A DNA stretch of 64,000 nt from assembly GCA_023053575.1 (NCBI GenBank), contig JAKZAP010000003.1, forward strand, positions 3,882,561 to 3,946,560, in the 5' to 3' direction. The notes beneath the pieces were generated by a model. It had not been told where the DNA came from, did not search any database, and saw nothing but the letters and a program-made list of their open reading frames with translations. Within the stretch, counting starts at the first letter, position 1. Every line of letters begins with the position of its first letter. Positions 59,784 to 64,000 of this stretch are shown one piece after another. Made by a program: the position numbers and the translations under genes. Source of the DNA: Branchinecta lynchi. Its lineage: Eukaryota > Arthropoda > Branchiopoda > Anostraca > Branchinectidae.

Positions 59784-62127
59784 CCATAAGACGCAAGTCC
59801 GTAAATTTCGCCCGCTTATGAACTCAGTAGGCCAGACAGCATACGCTAGCTCTAGCAAACGCACCTTTTCTTCTTGAAAATTTGGCTGCTTCTTAGGAAG
59901 ATATGTCACAATAAGAAAAACACTGAAGAAAAAACAAATAATGCAAAATATTTATCTCTTTTGTTTTCTTTTCCTTCATACACCAGCTGAAGGTGTTTCG
60001 TTTTGTCTGATTTCCTTGTTAAGATATATTTCAGGCTTGTCCATTCGCGTTCTTCCGCGGTAGGTGGTTCCGCGGTCGTACCGTGACCTGATAGGAACTC
60101 GAAACGTTTTTCGAAACTCCTTTGAGTCTGAAGGTCCAGACTGTTTAACAAAATTCGGGATATTTAGCCTTTCTGCGGCTCGGTAAGGACCAGAACATAA
60201 GTTGGTTACGAGATATATGTTATGCATGGTGGTTAATTACATCGGATCCAGAAATAATGGTTAAGATCAACACGAAAAATTGTACATAATGTATGTGTGT
60301 TAGTATTGTTTTATTTATTGACTGGTTTTAAGAATCCAAAATTGTATTTAAATTGTCTAGAAAATTAAGTAAAGTAATAATGGCAGCAAACCCAATTTTC
60401 CACAATCTACGAGTTTGGAGGCATCTGAGGGAGATACACTGATGTTGTACCAACGTGTTTTTTTTTTTTTTTTTTTTGTATGTTAGTTTATGGCGAAAGC
60501 TGAATTAAAAAGTTAATAATAACACAATAAGTAAGTAAGTAATATATTTGTAAACCCACCATTTCGAAAAAGCGGAGTAAATGAAAGAAAACAAATAAAA
60601 GACACAAAGACACAGAAAAAGACACTAATTTTCAATCTTCGGGCAGGAAGCAGTGAGATGATTTCTTCATCAATGATTTTTGATAGCGACGAAGAAACAT
60701 CAAAAGGGTAACATTGAATTTTGAACTTCTCTGTCAATGTATGGTTATGGCATAATTTCGACAAGTGGAGCAGGTGCTTTGCATATTTAAAATAAAATGA
60801 TCTCCTATTTTTAATCTCCTGCTTTCGCAGAACATGAGTGACACCAGAAGGAAATAGTATAGAAGAAGCGCAGAAGGTGCTGTAGAATTTTCCCGAAGCT
60901 TTACGATTATAGCGCCCCCGGTTGGGGACGATGCGCCCATAGGCGGTACTGATTGATCTTCAAACTTCTTGAACAACCGAAGAGCAACATTTTGACAACG
61001 AAGATTTGAATGTTATGCCAAGCCATCGTAGACAGTCTGTTGATTTGACGACGAACGATCCAAGAGAGATAGAAGCTTTGGATGCATTCAAACGGATGCA
61101 TTCAAAACTAAGAATTTGCATGTCAATTTATTCTCTGTGCATTTCCTACTATTTTTTGAAACGAAGAATTTCTGGGACAGTTAAGTGGAGAAGAATCAAG
61201 TGTGTTTGAATTCGAAATATTCATGAACATATTCATTTATTTTGTTTTGTTTACTATTTTATTTCGTGTCTTTTACTTTTACTCCGCTGTAACTAGAAAG
61301 CGGGTCACAAATAGAAAATATAATACAAACATTTCCTGCGGTTTCAGTCTGGTCTATTCGCGACCTGGTTTCGTGCTACTGTACAAGCGCAAAGTGAAAT
61401 CGAACGTTGCAAAAATCGGCAAAACTTTTTGCAAATTTGCATATCTGGTTTTCGAGACAATATTCAGGTTCTTAGGTAGGAGAAGGGCGTGAGCACGGTA
61501 AACATAGACGACACGTGACCTAGTTGGCGGATTCAGCTGGAATATCGTTTCGGATGGTAGATTTGTTTTGGCAAAACTCTTCCTTCACAAAAAAGCAGAC
61601 CATTATGTGTAAAATATAAGGTTTAAAGCCAAGCTGACCAAACATAATATAATAAAAATAAAAATACTGAATTGTTCATATAAGCCAACTATTTGTAAAG
61701 GTCACACAAACACACGTACACGCTTTTTAAACACGCACATTTGAATATTTTTATTTCGTCTTTGTCGAATTCCGCACTGGTCTTCCGGTCATCTTATGGT
61801 TTGTCGAGGCCGCGTCGTTTCCTCTGCACTTATTATTATGTTTACTTGTGATAGAATATGAAATTTAGTCTATTCTTCGCTGAAGACGGTTGCCGGAAAT
61901 GTAGCTGAAGTATTCGAACTTATATTTATTCCTCGCATAAAATCTTAGAGGAATAATTAGCTGATCTACAAGAAAAACGAAAATTACCTTTTTTCTTGTA
62001 TATTTGTATATGAGAAAGCCTTTTTGCTGCAATTACATAATTTTATTACTATTGATATTCCTCTACGAGAGAAAGTCTACAATGCAACAAAACAATGCTA
62101 CAAAGAGTCTACAAATGCTTCAGATTT
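59784..62127. other. Nothing firm (possible orphan exons)
   Basis: Several 60-96 codon ORFs on both strands (for example minus 59976-60227, plus 61202-61492) show no domain. A poly(T) run at about 60460-60478 and simple AT-rich stretches occur. I call no gene. Confidence 0.4.
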
Positions 62128-62456
62128 AGGTAGCGTTCCAGCAACTTATTATTAGTTACGATCGTTACTATTCTTGTTATTATTGCCGTTCCAGAGCCCG
62201 CCATAATAAGTAAATTGGCTCCTCCCACTTATTATTTTCGTTCCACGACTGTTACGATCGTTACAATTTACTTATGATGGTCGCGAGCATCATAAATGAT
62301 AATAACCATCGGTTCTGCAGGAACTCCCGTAAGAGTGATGACGTATGTCCGCGTTCTTATTGTTTTCGTTCCAGAGAGCGTGGTAACAACCACAATACGG
62401 CGCTCGCCCCTCCTCTTATCGTCGTAGCTTGTAATAAGTTCGCTGGAACGCTACCT
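62128..62456. mobile_element. MITE (329 bp), ends AGGTAGCGTTCCAGC
   Basis: AGGTAGCGTTCCAGCAACTT at the left and AAGTTCGCTGGAACGCTACC at the right, with further inverted sub-blocks inside (CGTTCCAGAG, TTACGATCGTTAC). May be related to the GTTCCA foldback family. Confidence 0.78.
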
Positions 62457-62594
62457 TACTTTTAAGAGACCCACTGTATTGTTTATGCTTTGTCTTATTA
62501 GCACTAGATTACTTTGGCTTAGTCACTGGACGACCAAGAAATAGGTAATAACCAGGAAATAAAAACCCTTATCAACCGAAAGTTACTCATCGGG

Positions 62595-63114
62595 CAGAGC
62601 GAAATAACATGACGAAGTAGCGCCAAGACCTATGCTTTCCATGCATCGGAAACGACCCTTACCCGTAGCTCCACCCATAGTACGCTAGGGACATTCAAAG
62701 CGAGACAACCACGCGAGTTTAAAAAATGTATTGTACAGCAAAGGAGCAGTTTGCACTGAGACACAGGTCTTTGTTCTTTTAAAGGGTTTAATTGTGTAGT
62801 TAGTTTTCTTTGTTTTGTCTTCAGAAAGTGTGTTGAATCTGTAGTTAGTAATTGATTTGCATAATATTTTTGTACCATGGCCCGTTGGGCTTTCCATGTA
62901 CAATACATACATACATACATACATAACAGGGGAGGTTTTATCTTTTTTTTGCTGTGTTGGGAAGATGGAGTTGTCGGAGTCCGCGCTGGTGTACGACTTA
63001 CTGAATTTCAGTAGGGACCTTCTCTATCGTCATTGGTGCTAAGCGTCGCAGCTATTCAAGTGTGTCACTTCTTTCATGTCTTGGCGCTGCTCCCTAGTGG
63101 TATTTTGCACTATC
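62595..63114. mobile_element. MITE, family X copy 3
   Basis: CAGAGCGAAATAACATGACG with GTAGCGCCAAGAC on the left; TCTTGGCGCTGCTCCCTAGT then ATTTTGCACT on the right. Internal ORFs are not credible genes. Confidence 0.7.
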
Positions 63115-63149
63115 ATCGGGATACAAAATCCTTTTTCGTTGCACGTGGA

Positions 63150-64000
63150 ATTTTTAGCACAGCTCTTACTAGAAATTTTCTTTTCACTATAGGCGTATCC
63201 TCGCCGTTCCCCGAGGACTCGACTTGAGAATTCCCCGTGTTTTTGTTTGTCTCGGGGACTCACTCCCCGTATTCTCGCGACTGCCCACAGACAGGTCTCC
63301 GATTATCGCCACTACCATCAAAAAGGACTCCCTTTCAGATTCGGAGGGGAATCAATTTTTGCTGGTGTTGGTGCAATATAAAGTTAATTAAAAACAATCA
63401 GAATAAACAAAAGCAAGACTAATTTTGTCAACTGTGTATTTTTTTTTAACAAAATACATTTTGGAAGCATTGCCGTGTTCTCGCTGTTTCTGTACGCAGA
63501 GTCCGCGTGGAGTGACTCCCTCTATTCTCGCCGTTCCCTTCGATTCCCCGAGGATCCGCGGGGAACGGCGAGAATACGCCTTATAAAACGGATCATAAAA
63601 ATGTTTCTCCAAAATACTATTACATTCCATACGATTTTCTTTTTAGCGCTTGTCGCTTCTATCCAGCCTTTTTCTCTCCGACGCGGCCATTGGACGCAGA
63701 ACATTTGAAAACTGAACGCACCGTGGACAAAAAGTAGGAAAACTCAGCAAATCAAAGAAGTCACAAACAGAAGATTTCATATACTTTCGTGTCAGATGAG
63801 TTACCCAGCGGACGCTCAAGATTCTGGCAAGCTTTGCGTTGTAACCGGAAAAACTCGGCACGGCAGAGAAAGAGCTAGAAATTCGTAGGTACAAGACGAA
63901 ACCACGGAGAAAGGCTAGGATGTTCGAAGCTTATAATTCCATAAAGGACCTAGGTATATTATAAAAGACAGAATACGCAAGAGGGGTCCTTTAAGGTAAA
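63150..64000 (+). repeat. Dispersed repeat R, copy 3, with a 391-bp insertion
   Basis: Begins AGCACAGCTCTTACTAGAAA and continues to the window end. Interrupted at 63191-63581. Confidence 0.75.
63191..63581. mobile_element. MITE inside repeat R, ends AGGCGTATYCTCGCCGTTCC
   Basis: AGGCGTATCCTCGCCGTTCC at the left, GGAACGGCGAGAATACGCCT at the right, and TAT duplicated at 63188-63190 and 63582-63584. The paralogous empty site CTATAAAA is visible at 39097-39104. Confidence 0.83.

Noticed and set aside
61006..61492. Plus-strand ORFs of 67 and 96 codons as a small membrane-protein gene
   Set aside because: A hydrophobic stretch alone is weak evidence; no start context, homologue or conservation is visible.

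Overview
The window is animal (metazoan, probably invertebrate) nuclear DNA. It holds a spliced host gene with von Willebrand factor C (VWC) domains, dense families of DNA transposons and LINE remnants, and two copies of a large virus-like DNA transposon of the Polinton/Maverick type, close to the adintoviruses. I cannot name the species.

Layout. Positions 1-11994 are Polinton copy 1, read on the minus strand and cut off by the left edge of the window. Positions 12000-40700 hold five phase-compatible exons of the VWC gene on the minus strand (36639 down to 14882), in introns packed with MITE-like and foldback elements. Positions 40732-55630 are a three-level nest: an outer hAT-like element, an inner hAT-like element, and Polinton copy 2 (41475-54539, complete, 13065 bp). 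Target-site duplications can be read at all three levels. Positions 55640-64000 are repeat-rich, with LINE 3' fragments, MITEs and dispersed repeats, and no host gene I can support.

Polinton gene set, in copy 2 order: terminal repeat with a 102-aa ORF; membrane-protein gene (minus strand); protein-primed DNA polymerase B; an iteron-like array; packaging ATPase; a tail-fibre-like protein; a pX-like core protein with AT-hooks; an adenain-like protease; a 55-aa zinc ribbon; a retroviral-type integrase; a 274-aa protein of unknown role; a penton-like minor capsid protein; a pVI-like protein; the major capsid protein; and the second terminal repeat. This covers replication, integration, packaging, maturation and capsid building. 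The copies carry complementary lesions. Copy 1 has a full-length polymerase but an integrase frameshifted near its C-terminus. Copy 2 has an intact integrase but a 599-bp deletion removing the exonuclease I part of its polymerase.

Main discovery candidate. Nearly every core gene starts at a TAAATG signature. The only core genes without it are the protease and the integrase. Each lies in the -1 frame relative to the ORF just upstream, and each overlap has an in-frame slippery heptamer (A_AAA_AAC before the protease; U_UUA_AAA merging into A_AAA_AAA before the integrase). The integrase has no AUG upstream of its catalytic core. This suggests that the element makes pX-protease and zinc ribbon-integrase fusions by retrovirus-style -1 ribosomal frameshifting. 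Copy 1 also carries perfect heat-shock elements upstream of its terminal ORF, and an accessory gene that copy 2 lacks.
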